Shown in pieces: positions 53,375 to 61,750 of a stretch of DNA of 64,000 nt. How positions within the stretch are numbered: position 1 is the stretch's first letter; the number at the start of each line of letters is the position of its first letter. A program made the translations under genes and the position numbers. The notes beneath the pieces were generated by a model, which worked only from the letters and a program-made list of their open reading frames with translations, made no database searches and had not been told where the DNA came from. The stretch comes from Chryseobacterium populi (GTDB taxonomy: Bacteria > Bacteroidota > Bacteroidia > Flavobacteriales > Weeksellaceae): the NCBI RefSeq assembly GCF_000282115.1, contig NZ_AKJY01000032.1:44623-108622 (forward strand). The letters are read 5' to 3'.

Positions 53375-54181
53375 ATGAAAACAAAACTTCTATTAATCCC
53401 AATGCTTGTATTACTCCTCACAGGATGTAATTCTATGTCAAAAATTTCAGATTTAAAAGATATTGAGGGAAAAACATTGGCCCATCATGTATCTTACGAT
53501 GCCTCAAGAAGAGGAAGCTTAATTTTTACTGATAAGGAGGGCAGAGTTATCGTAATTTCTGAGCCGCCACCCGACGTTGCAACAAAACTTGCCACTGAAC
53601 TGGGAGCAAAAGCAGACATCATCGGAAAGGCAAATATCGATTTATATCTGCAGACCACTAAAAGTATTGCAGAACTCGGGAGAAGAACCTCAGCCGTAAA
53701 TATCCTGAGAGATGCATTATACAAATTAACTGAGCTCAAATTAAGGGATAACGGACTTGACGGCCAAACAACGGCTCTGTTTAATAAAATTTTAGAAGCA
53801 GTAAAAGATATTTCTTATGTGGAATTACAAAATGCAAAGACCGAGACCGAGCAGGCTGAAGCCGAAAAAAGTAAGGCCAAAGCAAAAGAAGCACTTCTCA
53901 CAAATAATATAGTCAGTTTTGATAATGAAGCTGCACAACAATTGGAAAACCAGGCTTTCGAACTTCTTTTGGATAAAAAATATTCCGAAGCTAAAGAGAA
54001 ATTCAAAACGGTAGATGAAATATTTCCTAAATACCATTCTGCATATGATATCTACCGTTATCTTAAAAATAATGAAAGTGAGGCTGATGATAAAAAAATT
54101 CTTCAGGACATTTATTCAAAGTACCGTTGGGGAATGCCCATAAGATATCAGTTGGAGATCAGAGAAAGGATAGCCGAATAA
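53375..54181 (+). CDS. Hypothetical lipoprotein with coiled coil
   Basis: 268 residues, family not recognised. Lipobox LLLTGC (Cys18). The N-terminal 60 residues hold a small strand domain (SRRGSLIFTDKEGRVIVISE) followed by DVATKLATELGAK, a helical region, then a long charged coiled coil (about 148-178, with TETEQAEAEKSKAKAKEA) and a C-terminal TPR-like pair (AFELLLDKKYSEAKEKFKTV). This layout suggests a scaffold on the outer membrane's inner face. No neighbours clarify it. Confidence 0.75.
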   Translation: MKTKLLLIPMLVLLLTGCNSMSKISDLKDIEGKTLAHHVSYDASRRGSLIFTDKEGRVIVISEPPPDVATKLATELGAKADIIGKANIDLYLQTTKSIAELGRRTSAVNILRDALYKLTELKLRDNGLDGQTTALFNKILEAVKDISYVELQNAKTETEQAEAEKSKAKAKEALLTNNIVSFDNEAAQQLENQAFELLLDKKYSEAKEKFKTVDEIFPKYHSAYDIYRYLKNNESEADDKKILQDIYSKYRWGMPIRYQLEIRERIAE

Positions 54182-54216
54182 GAAACAAAATGATGAACCA
54201 ATATTTTTGACCACTC

Positions 54217-54244
54217 AACCGCCTTGTTATTCAAGGTGGTTTTA
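54217..54244 (+). terminator. Terminator after the coiled-coil lipoprotein
   Basis: AACCGCCTTG (54217-54226) pairs with CAAGGTGGTT (54232-54241), one G-T pair, and a short T-run. Confidence 0.8.
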
Positions 54245-54295
54245 TTGTTGATAAATTTATAAATTTGGGTTGAACCGATAAGTAAACATCAATTC

Positions 54296-54472
54296 ATGCA
54301 AAATAATACCCGAGTCTACAAAATGGCTTTTGCCGGCGTTTATCCTCATTATATCCAGAAAGCTGAAAAAAAGGGACGTACCGATGAGCTGATGAGAAAT
54401 ATCCGTTACCTCGATAAACTGATTGATGAGCTGGCCAAAGGAAAGCCAATGGATAAAATTTTAAGAAAATAA
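54296..54472 (+). CDS. DUF2200-family protein, internally deleted (58 residues)
   Basis: Read by hand from ATG 54296 to TAA 54470-54472. The first part (TRVYKMAFAGVYPHYIQKAE, then KKGRT at 25-29) matches the N-terminus of DUF2200 and the last (MRNIRYLDKLIDELAKGKPM, about 33-52) matches its C-terminus, as I recall the family of about 115-120 residues. The middle, some 55-60 residues, is missing, yet the frame is kept. It may be a decayed gene or a working miniature. It is immediately upstream of dispersed repeat copy B, which could have promoted the loss. Confidence 0.72.
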   Translation: MQNNTRVYKMAFAGVYPHYIQKAEKKGRTDELMRNIRYLDKLIDELAKGKPMDKILRK

Positions 54473-54499
54473 AATAATCCGGACTTAATTACCCTCCGA

Positions 54500-54610
54500 T
54501 TTTTAAGTTTCGGCTAAAGCCTGTTGAATGGTTTTATATTTTTGAAAGCGGGCTAAAGCCCGCTCCTATTGAATAATTATATCCTGTTGATGTTTATCAA
54601 AAAATCTTTA
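54500..54610. repeat. Dispersed intergenic repeat, copy B
   Basis: Close match to 172-284: the same two GGCTAAAGCC palindromes, with the second extended to arms AGCGGGCT/AGCCCGCT at 54547-54554 and 54557-54564, then CCTATTGAAT. Short indels distinguish the copies. It sits between the DUF2200 remnant and the SDR gene. Confidence 0.75.
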
Positions 54611-54676
54611 AAAAAATATTGTCCAATTCCGGACAACTTGTTTGTCATTAAAGTATAACAGCAAAAATTATATACA

Positions 54677-55432
54677 ATGAAAATCACAGTAATTGGCGGT
54701 ACCGGCCTTATCGGTAGTAAACTTGTCAACAGCCTTAGGAATTTAGGGCATGAAGTTCTTGCAGCTTCCCCGAACTCAGGAGTGAACACTCTTACAGGAG
54801 AAGGACTGGATAAAGCACTGGAAAATGTGGATGTCGTTGTAGATGTTGCCAATTCCCCTTCCTTTGCGGATGACGATGTTATGAATTTTTTCAGGACTTC
54901 CGGGGAAAACTTAATGGCTGCAGAGAAAAAAGCAGGTATTAATCATCACATTGCGCTTTCGGTTGTAGGGACAGACCGTCTGCAGGAAAGCGGATATTTC
55001 AGGGCAAAACAGGTGCAGGAAGACATTATCAGAAATGCAGGAATCCCTTACACTATTGTTCATTCCACACAGTTTTTTGAATTCGTAGGCGGAATTGTTC
55101 ACTCAAGTACCGCAGATAACAAAATATTGGTTTCTCCGGCTTTAATCCAGCCCATTGCTTCAGATGATGTGGTAAAAGCAATGACGGAAGTTACAATCGG
55201 TGAGCCCAAAAATACAATCCTTGAAATTGGTGGCCCTGATAAAATCAAATTATCGGATCTTGTAAAAAAATACACAACGATCATGAAAAATCCTGATGAA
55301 GTGGTTTCAAAACCTGATGCCACTTATTTCGGAGCCCCTTTGAATGACTCAACTTTAATTCCGGATAGCAATGCGAAATTAGGAACCATCCACTATGATG
55401 AATGGATTTCAAATCCGGAAAACCAAAGATAA
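54677..55432 (+). CDS. NAD(P)-binding SDR-family oxidoreductase (NmrA-like)
   Basis: 251 residues, atypical short-chain dehydrogenase fold. The dinucleotide-binding loop GGTGLIGSKL (8-17) opens a Rossmann fold, then DVVVDVANSPS, LSVVGTDRLQESGYFRAKQV with the Tyr-X3-Lys-like pair YFRAK, and PYTIVHSTQFFEF. It is of the NmrA/NAD(P)H azoreductase-like type, and no specific substrate can be given. It is followed by the YciI gene after 69 nt and the ECF42 sigma gene, suggesting a stress operon under that sigma factor. Confidence 0.9.
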   Translation: MKITVIGGTGLIGSKLVNSLRNLGHEVLAASPNSGVNTLTGEGLDKALENVDVVVDVANSPSFADDDVMNFFRTSGENLMAAEKKAGINHHIALSVVGTDRLQESGYFRAKQVQEDIIRNAGIPYTIVHSTQFFEFVGGIVHSSTADNKILVSPALIQPIASDDVVKAMTEVTIGEPKNTILEIGGPDKIKLSDLVKKYTTIMKNPDEVVSKPDATYFGAPLNDSTLIPDSNAKLGTIHYDEWISNPENQR

Positions 55433-55501
55433 AAGACTGATCAAAAGTTTTAATGATTAAATTTATATACCAAAATACATTTTACTTAAATTTTTAACAT
55501 T

Positions 55502-55849
55502 ATGAATGAGTTTTTAATCGCTATACATCGGGATATTATCAATAAGGACGCAAGCCCGTCACCAGAACAGATGCAGGCTTCCATTCAGCCTTTTCAGGAT
55601 TGGCTGGGCAGTATTGCAGCCCAAAATAAGCTTGTAGCCCCGCCCAAAAGATGGGACCTGGGTGGAAGGGTTGTAAAAAATGATACCGTGACCAACGGAC
55701 CTTATGCTGAAATCAAAGAATCTATCGGCGGCATGTTTATCATCAGGGCCAATGATTATGATGAAGCCGTGGAAATTGCAAAAGGCTGTCCTATTCTTCA
55801 ATGGGGAGCCAGTGTGGAAGTAAGAATGGCTATTCCGCCGGTACAGTAA
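55502..55849 (+). CDS. YciI-family (DGPF-domain) protein
   Basis: 115 residues forming one ferredoxin-like domain of the YCII-related family. Landmarks are MNEFLIAIHRDI, a central NGPYAEIKESIGGMFIIRAN (66-85), matching the DGPF box with NGP in place of DGP, and CPILQWGASVEVRMAI at the end. Such proteins are almost always next to group ECF42 sigma factors, as here; the sigma gene begins 18 nt downstream. Their enzymatic role is unsettled. Confidence 0.93.
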   Translation: MNEFLIAIHRDIINKDASPSPEQMQASIQPFQDWLGSIAAQNKLVAPPKRWDLGGRVVKNDTVTNGPYAEIKESIGGMFIIRANDYDEAVEIAKGCPILQWGASVEVRMAIPPVQ

Positions 55850-55867
55850 ATCTTACCATATAATGTA

Positions 55868-57103
55868 ATGCAGGAGCAGACATTAATACCCAATTTATTC
55901 AGAACAGAGTACAGGAAAATTGTTTCCGTGCTCTGTTCCGTATTTGGGATCGATCATATTGAAATTGCAGAAGATATTGTAAGCGATACTTTTCTCACAG
56001 CCACCGAATCATGGAGTATCAACGGGATTCCGGAAAACCCCACAGCCTGGCTTTATACCGTCGCTAAAAACAAAACCAAAAATTATTTTAAAAGAGATGC
56101 CTTATTTCAACAAAAGATCTCTGTTGAAATCAAACATTCATTATCTGATTCTGAAGAGTTTGAAATAGATCTTTCCCGGAAAAACATTGTTGATAGCCAG
56201 CTGGCCATGATGTTTACGATCTGTAATCCTTCCATATCAAAAGATTCCCAGATTTCATTGGCCTTAAATTTACTTTGCGGGTTCGGAACCCGGGAAATTG
56301 CAGATGCTTTTCTGGTGAACAAAGAAGTGGTTTATAAGAGACTCAAACGGGCAAAGGAAAAATTAAAAGCAGAAGGCATAAAAATCGAGCAGCCCTCGGT
56401 CTCACAAATCCATTCAGGGCTGGAAACAGTGCTTACTACGCTGTATCTGCTATTTTCCGAAGGTTATTATTCTACTTCACAGAATACCGTTCTCAGAAAA
56501 GACCTTTGCCTGGAAGCCATAAGGCTCACTTCATTGCTTCTCGAAAATAATTTGACCAATACTCCATCTACTCATGCATTATTATCTTTAATGTATTTTC
56601 ATTCATCAAGATTTAATGCCAGGATCAATGAAAAAGGAGAAAGCATTCTTTATGAAGAGCAGGATGATACTTTATGGGATTATGATCTGATTGAAAAAGG
56701 AATTCATTCTTTAAATCAGAGTGCTTCGGGAGATTCTTTAACTAAACTTCACCTGGAAGCAGCAATTGCCTATTGGCACACAAAAAAGGAAGACTCTGAC
56801 GAAAAATGGGAAAATATTTTGCAGCTGTATAACCAGCTTTTACAGATTGAATACTCCCCTATGGCTGCACTCAACCGCACCTTTGCCTTTGCAAAAGTCC
56901 GGGGAAAAGAGGCTGCAATTATTGAGGCTGAAAAGCTTAAGCTTGTTGATAATCCTTTTTATTATTCACTCTTGGGCCACCTTTATACCCATATCGACAA
57001 TTCAAAAGCCATACAGAATTTTGAATCTGCTTTACAACTTTCCAATTCGCATTCGGTTATCAATACCCTTAAAAAGTATATTGAGGCATTATCCCAGAAA
57101 TAA
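55868..57103 (+). CDS. ECF-family RNA polymerase sigma factor, ECF42 type
   Basis: 411 residues. The N-terminal ~190 residues hold sigma region 2 (IAEDIVSDTFLTATESW at about 33-49, with the -10-binding helix) and region 4 with the HTH GFGTREIADAFLVNKEVVYK and KRLKRAKEKL. The following ~220 residues are a helical, TPR-like extension ending KYIEALSQK, the mark of ECF42, which lacks an anti-sigma factor. The extension is thought to control activity. It is paired with YciI, 18 nt upstream, as is the rule for this group. It may drive its own SDR-YciI operon. Confidence 0.94.
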   Translation: MQEQTLIPNLFRTEYRKIVSVLCSVFGIDHIEIAEDIVSDTFLTATESWSINGIPENPTAWLYTVAKNKTKNYFKRDALFQQKISVEIKHSLSDSEEFEIDLSRKNIVDSQLAMMFTICNPSISKDSQISLALNLLCGFGTREIADAFLVNKEVVYKRLKRAKEKLKAEGIKIEQPSVSQIHSGLETVLTTLYLLFSEGYYSTSQNTVLRKDLCLEAIRLTSLLLENNLTNTPSTHALLSLMYFHSSRFNARINEKGESILYEEQDDTLWDYDLIEKGIHSLNQSASGDSLTKLHLEAAIAYWHTKKEDSDEKWENILQLYNQLLQIEYSPMAALNRTFAFAKVRGKEAAIIEAEKLKLVDNPFYYSLLGHLYTHIDNSKAIQNFESALQLSNSHSVINTLKKYIEALSQK

Positions 57104-57132
57104 AATTAATTATTAGTTCCTGATCTATAAAT

Positions 57133-57157
57133 CGTTCTGTTTCCGGAGCGTTTTTTC
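57133..57157 (+). terminator. Terminator of the ECF sigma gene
   Basis: CGTTCTG (57133-57139) pairs with CGGAGCG (57144-57150) with two G-T steps, and a run of six T follows. Confidence 0.6.
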
Positions 57158-57213
57158 ATTAATATGGTTTAAAACATTGGAGTATATTTGAAATACCATT
57201 TAAAAATCATGCC

Positions 57214-57792
57214 ATGAAAAAATTTTCAGTCCTTTTAATTATTCTATCAATGTTATCTTGTGAAAGTAAAAAAGAAAAGGAAGAAAAATTTTTAAAAGAT
57301 TTTCAGGAACAGGCTAAAGAGATCAGGAAAAACCAGATTGATTTGTTTTTAAATGCAACGCCCAAATATTTCTCAGCCAAAACCATTCAAGGGAAAACTT
57401 TCAATTCACAGGAATATAAAGGTAAAAATCTGGTGATCCTTATTTATGATAAATCTTATCTGAAAAAAAGTGAATCTTATGATATGGCAGAAGAATACAA
57501 CACACTTTATAATGAATTTAAAAATAATGCAGAATTTATTGGTATCGTAGAAGGCTTTATAGAAAATGAAAAAGAACTGAAAGATTATCTTTCCCATTCA
57601 ACAGTCCTGTTTGATCAGATTGATAATACCAAATCTTATGGTAAATCTGAAAAATTAAATTATAATATCTTTTGCAGCCCTGCAAAAATCGTTATTGATG
57701 TTAACGGAAAAGTAATCTATTCGTCCTGCGGTGGCGGAAACATTACCGAAATTACCCAAAAGCTGGACAGCATAAAAACGGCTGCCCATTAA
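57214..57792 (+). CDS. Thioredoxin-fold lipoprotein without CXXC
   Basis: 192 residues. Lipobox LSMLSC (Cys16), then a charged stretch KKEKEEKFLKDFQEQ and a redoxin-like domain from about 50: ATPKYFSAKTIQGKTFNSQE, GKNLVILIYDKSYLKKSESY and FCSPAKIVIDVNGKVIYSS. In TlpA-type proteins the strand LVILIY would be followed by WCxxC; here there is DKSYLKKS, so the redox disulfide is lost. FCSPAKIVID stands where the cis-Pro loop is. Probably a non-catalytic or binding thioredoxin relative on the outer membrane. No partner gene next to it. Confidence 0.75.
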   Translation: MKKFSVLLIILSMLSCESKKEKEEKFLKDFQEQAKEIRKNQIDLFLNATPKYFSAKTIQGKTFNSQEYKGKNLVILIYDKSYLKKSESYDMAEEYNTLYNEFKNNAEFIGIVEGFIENEKELKDYLSHSTVLFDQIDNTKSYGKSEKLNYNIFCSPAKIVIDVNGKVIYSSCGGGNITEITQKLDSIKTAAH

Positions 57793-57883
57793 TCCTCTTT
57801 GCTTTCTTTACACAATGAAAGAACTAAGGATTGGCATCAAACTCAACTTTAGCTATGTACAAATACACTCAAATATATAAACA

Positions 57884-58429
57884 ATGAAGAAAATAATTTT
57901 AGATTTGGCAGTAACACTGGATGGGTTCATCGAAGGTCGCAACGGAGAAATCGACTGGTGCATTATGGATGAAGATATGGATTTTGATGGTTTCTTATCA
58001 GGTATAGATACCATATTTTATGGCAGGGTAAGCTATGATGCATGGGGAAATTATCAACCTGATGAAAATGCCAGCCCGGCAGAACAAAAGCTTTGGTTGG
58101 CAGTTCACTCAAAAAATAAATTCGTTTTCTCAAAGCAAAACAGAGAGGATAACATCGCTACTTTCGTTAGTTCCGATATTACAGAAAAAGTCGCAGAAAT
58201 CAAAAAGCATGGTGGAAAAGATATCTGGCTATACGGTGGAGCAGGTCTGATCAAAACCTTTATTCAGTTAAATCTTATCGATATCTACAGAATATCTGTA
58301 CATCCGGTTGCTTTAGGTGATGGAAAACCTTTATTTGAAGACCTGAAAGAAAGACTGGAATTACAACTTACCGGAACGAATGTTTTTAAATCCGGGGTTG
58401 TACAACTTATCTATGAAACGAAGAAATAA
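57884..58429 (+). CDS. Dihydrofolate reductase-family protein (RibD C-terminal type)
   Basis: 181 residues. Landmarks of the family: KKIILDLAVTLDGFIEGRNG at the N-terminus, IDTIFYGRVSYDAWGNY (about 42-58) and IWLYGGAGLIKTFIQLNLID (about 112-131), where GGAG binds the NADPH diphosphate. These proteins are NADPH-dependent reductases related to RibD and YyaP. Proximity to the FMN riboswitch and ribB is suggestive of a flavin link, but these lone reductases are mostly unassigned. Confidence 0.88.
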   Translation: MKKIILDLAVTLDGFIEGRNGEIDWCIMDEDMDFDGFLSGIDTIFYGRVSYDAWGNYQPDENASPAEQKLWLAVHSKNKFVFSKQNREDNIATFVSSDITEKVAEIKKHGGKDIWLYGGAGLIKTFIQLNLIDIYRISVHPVALGDGKPLFEDLKERLELQLTGTNVFKSGVVQLIYETKK

Positions 58430-58544
58430 ACTGAAATCTTTTCCCTATCTCAAAAAACTTCCCGAAATTTGTAACCTGTGCGTTAAATAATTATTAATGA
58501 ATTAAAGAACAATTAAACAAACATACAGTAAAACTTAGCATAAG

Positions 58545-58666
58545 TTTTCTTCGGGGCAGGGTGCAATTCCCTACCGGCGGTTATAGTCCGCGACTCCTTT
58601 TTAATTAAAGGACTGATTTGGTGGAATTCCAAAACCGACAGTTAAAGTCTGGATGGGAGAAGAAAA
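58545..58666 (+). promoter_or_regulatory. FMN riboswitch (RFN element)
   Basis: The aptamer begins with P1 strand TTTTCTTC (58545-58552) and GGGGCAGGGTG, and has CCCTACCGGCGGTTATAGTC near 58570 and GATTTGGTGGAATTCCAAAA at 58614-58633, then GACAGTTAAAGTCTGGATGG and GAGAAG closing P1 at 58659-58666 (GAAGAAAA). These are the conserved RFN blocks. It controls ribB 93 nt downstream, so riboflavin synthesis drops when FMN is abundant. Confidence 0.96.
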
Positions 58667-58717
58667 TGAAACGATCAATAAGGCTATCTTATGGACTTAT
58701 TGTGTTGTATTTCATTT
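58664..58717 (+). promoter_or_regulatory. Possible expression platform of the FMN riboswitch
   Basis: AAATGAAA (58664-58671) can pair with TTTCATTT (58710-58717), and CAATAA (58676-58681) with TTATTG (58697-58702), making a bulged hairpin whose left arm begins inside the 3' strand of P1. No T-tract follows the right arm. The pairing is mutually exclusive with the end of P1 and could act on translation or transcription. Confidence 0.4.
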
Positions 58718-58758
58718 CCATGTACCGAAGTGTATTTTAACTTTTAAAGTAAAATAAC

Positions 58759-59409
58759 ATGGAAAAATTATTAGAAAAATTCGGAGTTACTTCCAAAGAA
58801 CGTGTAGAAAATGCACTTCAGAAATTACAACAGGGCAAAGGCATCCTTCTGGTAGATGATGAAAACCGTGAAAACGAAGGCGATATCATCTTTCCTGCCT
58901 CCACCATCACCGAACAGGACATGGCGCTTCTGATCCGCGAATGCAGCGGAATCGTCTGCTTATGTATTTCCGAAGAGAAAAGTAAAAACCTTAATCTTCG
59001 TCCGATGGTGGAAAACAACAGCAGCAAAAACCAAACAGCATTCACCATTTCTATTGAAGCCAGAGAAGGGGTTGAATCCGGTGTTTCAGCAAAAGACCGC
59101 GTGACCACGATCAGAACAGCAGTGGCAGAAAATGCAAAAGCTGAACAGATCGCAAGCCCGGGCCATGTTTTCCCACTGATCGCCAGAAAAGACGGCGTTT
59201 TTGAAAGACGCGGCCATACGGAAGGCAGTGTAGACCTGGTAAAACTGGCCAATCTCGGGGATGATGCCGTACTTTGCGAGCTCACTAACGAAGACGGCTC
59301 AATGGCAAGGCTTCCTCAGATTGTAGATTTTGCCACTAAAAAAGAAATGAGTGTTGTCACTATTGAAGATATTTATTCATATCGTAAAATGATGATCAGC
59401 CAGAATTAA
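58759..59409 (+). CDS. ribB: 3,4-dihydroxy-2-butanone-4-phosphate synthase
   Basis: 216 residues, single-domain RibB without a GTP cyclohydrolase II part. The enzyme turns ribulose 5-phosphate into the four-carbon unit of riboflavin. The metal and substrate site [10 protein letters not shown] lies at 33-42, with Glu38 and Glu40, and the second site [11 protein letters not shown] (150-160) holds His153 and Glu155. [10 protein letters not shown] and the 90s loop are also typical. Controlled by the FMN riboswitch upstream. The rest of the rib pathway is elsewhere. Confidence 0.96.
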   Translation: MEKLLEKFGVTSKERVENALQKLQQGKGILLVDDENRENEGDIIFPASTITEQDMALLIRECSGIVCLCISEEKSKNLNLRPMVENNSSKNQTAFTISIEAREGVESGVSAKDRVTTIRTAVAENAKAEQIASPGHVFPLIARKDGVFERRGHTEGSVDLVKLANLGDDAVLCELTNEDGSMARLPQIVDFATKKEMSVVTIEDIYSYRKMMISQN

Positions 59410-59434
59410 AAAAAATATTTTAGCGCACAGAAAT

Positions 59435-59466
59435 TCCGCCCGATATGGTATACCGGGCGGATTTTT
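59435..59466. terminator. Bidirectional terminator ribB / TonB receptor
   Basis: TCCGCCCG (59435-59442) pairs perfectly with CGGGCGGA (59454-59461) and T follows on the plus strand; it lies between convergent genes. Confidence 0.85.
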
Positions 59467-59480
59467 ATTTAATCTGAACT

Positions 59481-61568
59481 CTAGAAAGTAGCTGCCGGAG
59501 CCGTGGAATTATTCAGCTTTTTCTGCAGGTCTGTTTTTTTACCTTTTGAAAAATCATAACTGAATCCTAAAACAAACATAGATTTATTATTCATGATCTG
59601 ATTTTCCCGGGAATAATTGACCAGGCTTTCAGGTAAGCTTTTGGTTTTATATTCCGATGGCATTCCAATCCAGTACATTCCTGTAGAGAATGTCCAGTCT
59701 TTATGTTTATAGCTTAGAAAAATATGATTCTGGTTTTCATTGGTGCTTAAAAATGCCCCACTCAATGTATACACCGGGATATTGAGCTGATACTCCAGGT
59801 TAAAAGATTTATACTCTGAAGACAATACGAAATTGTTTCCGATATAATCATTTTTGATCAGGGCACCATTGCTCGTCCTTACAGTTTCGGACGACGGCGA
59901 AATAACTGCTTTTATGACCAGTAGATCGCTTCCGAAGGGTTTGTAGGAACCGGTTAGCTGAATACCGTACTGCTGTGAGCTTTTTGCATTTTCATAAGTA
60001 AGAGCATAACCTCCGAAAATTCCGTCCGATACATAAAGCTGGTTGATGGTACGGCGGATATACCGGTAAAACGCATTGGCATTGAAATCAAAATGTTTAT
60101 TGTTGAATGAATAGATCAGGTTATTTGCTAAAGTCTGCTGGGATTTGAGAAACGGATTCCCTTTCTGTACAATATTCGGAGCCATTTGCACCACATTGCT
60201 GCTGAGCGCGGCACTCCAGGGGCTTCTCGGTTTATAGCTGCTTGTAAAACGAAGACTCTGATTGGCTTTCAACTGGTATCCTAAAATTAGCTTGGGCGTA
60301 AAAGACCACTCATCAAAAGTATTTTCGGCACTTTTATTATGAATATTGGTCAATCCGGCACCGATACGATAGGTAAACTGATCGAGCTTTCCGGAAAATT
60401 CCGTATAAAAATACTGCTCAAGATAGTTAACGCTGTACTGTGAAAATCCTGCTAAATTTTGCAAATCATTGGAAATTGATGTATTGGAAATACGATAGCC
60501 CGATGAAAGTTTTCCAGCTTCAAAATCATGCGTATGGGCAAGCTCACCTACAAAACCGGTCTGCTTTGCTTTAAGATTCATATCATTATCAAACACCGGA
60601 TCACCCGAAGAAGTTACCCATTCCTTTGCAAATTCCTTTGTATTGGTTGTAAAATGGGACCCCACCACATTAATGCTCAGTTCATCTTTTTTACCGATGT
60701 TTTTTGAAAAATATAAATCCAGAGTTGGGGTCACATAATCAGAAGAACCATTTTTCAACATGGTATGATCTTCAACGGTATTGTCTTTTGTGAAAACACT
60801 TTGTCCGCTCCCTTTAATAAAACTTGTAAAAATATCCATGTTCAGTTTTGTCTGGAAAGAATACTGATCCGGGACTACACGGGTATACCTCAGTGCTAGA
60901 TTCTGAAAAGTATATCCGAAATGATCCCTTTTATTTTCATCAGTACGAAAGTGGGCATTATCCAGCTGATAATCATAGATACTGTGTACTTTCCTGTTAT
61001 CATAATCCCGTAAATTGATGGAATATTCCAGGCCTAAATTATTTTTTCCTTTGGTATAACCGGCATATGCTGAACCATTAACAAAACCTGTATTTAAAGC
61101 TGTACTTACATCAGTTCCGAAAACATACCCTGTTTCCGTGGAACGGGTGATCAGATTAACCACAACATCTGCTCTTGTGGCCCATCTGGCAGGCGGAATA
61201 TCATAATACTCCACTTTGACGACTTCACCTGGGGGTACACTTCGAATCTGCATATCAGTAGCTTCAATTCCGTTGATTAAAAACAGTGTGGTTCCACCTT
61301 TAGTACTGGCCAGTGTATTGGTAACAGGATTAAGCTGCAATTCAGGAAGCGTTCTCAACAGATCTTTTGCATATCTGGCTTTTTCAAGCGCTTCTTTATC
61401 AAATGTATAAACTGATTTATCGGCAAATTGCTTCTTGCGTTGGGTTTTTAAAATAACTTCCTGTATCTCTGCTGTTTTTGTTTCATCTATTGTATCTTTT
61501 TTTATGCTTTCCTGTGAAAGTATAAGAATACTGCTCAACAGAAGTACAGAACACATCGCTTTTTTCAT
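59481..61568 (-). CDS. TonB-dependent receptor-like outer-membrane beta-barrel protein
   Basis: 695 residues. Signal peptide (CSVLLLSSILILSQES). Plug-domain blocks: EIQEVILKTQRKKQFADKSV (35-54), a TonB-box-like start, then LLRTLPELQLNPVTNTLAST and FLINGIEATDMQIRSVPPGE with VVKVEYYDIPP, typical of the small plug of Bacteroidota receptors without a carboxypeptidase-like domain. About 22 strands follow, ending FVLGFSYDFSKGKKTDLQKK and a short unusual tail after the final strand. Substrate unknown; it lies opposite ribB, so flavin uptake is a possibility only by position. Confidence 0.88.
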   Translation of the reverse strand: MKKAMCSVLLLSSILILSQESIKKDTIDETKTAEIQEVILKTQRKKQFADKSVYTFDKEALEKARYAKDLLRTLPELQLNPVTNTLASTKGGTTLFLINGIEATDMQIRSVPPGEVVKVEYYDIPPARWATRADVVVNLITRSTETGYVFGTDVSTALNTGFVNGSAYAGYTKGKNNLGLEYSINLRDYDNRKVHSIYDYQLDNAHFRTDENKRDHFGYTFQNLALRYTRVVPDQYSFQTKLNMDIFTSFIKGSGQSVFTKDNTVEDHTMLKNGSSDYVTPTLDLYFSKNIGKKDELSINVVGSHFTTNTKEFAKEWVTSSGDPVFDNDMNLKAKQTGFVGELAHTHDFEAGKLSSGYRISNTSISNDLQNLAGFSQYSVNYLEQYFYTEFSGKLDQFTYRIGAGLTNIHNKSAENTFDEWSFTPKLILGYQLKANQSLRFTSSYKPRSPWSAALSSNVVQMAPNIVQKGNPFLKSQQTLANNLIYSFNNKHFDFNANAFYRYIRRTINQLYVSDGIFGGYALTYENAKSSQQYGIQLTGSYKPFGSDLLVIKAVISPSSETVRTSNGALIKNDYIGNNFVLSSEYKSFNLEYQLNIPVYTLSGAFLSTNENQNHIFLSYKHKDWTFSTGMYWIGMPSEYKTKSLPESLVNYSRENQIMNNKSMFVLGFSYDFSKGKKTDLQKKLNNSTAPAATF

Positions 61569-61750
61569 ATCAGAATTATATATCCGTAAGACAAGCGATG
61601 TTCAGCTTTTATTACATAAAGCTTAAGTTAATAATTTTCCATTTAAAAAGAAACTTATTCTTTATTTATAAAATTTCACATTATATTTTATAAGCAATTG
61701 ATTTCCTGCCCGTTTTTTGCTGGTACTCTGGTACACCCAATTATAGTATC

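Noticed and set aside
59481..61568. Flavin receptor assignment from position opposite ribB
   Set aside because: The receptor has no riboswitch of its own, is convergent with ribB and separated by a terminator; position alone is not enough.
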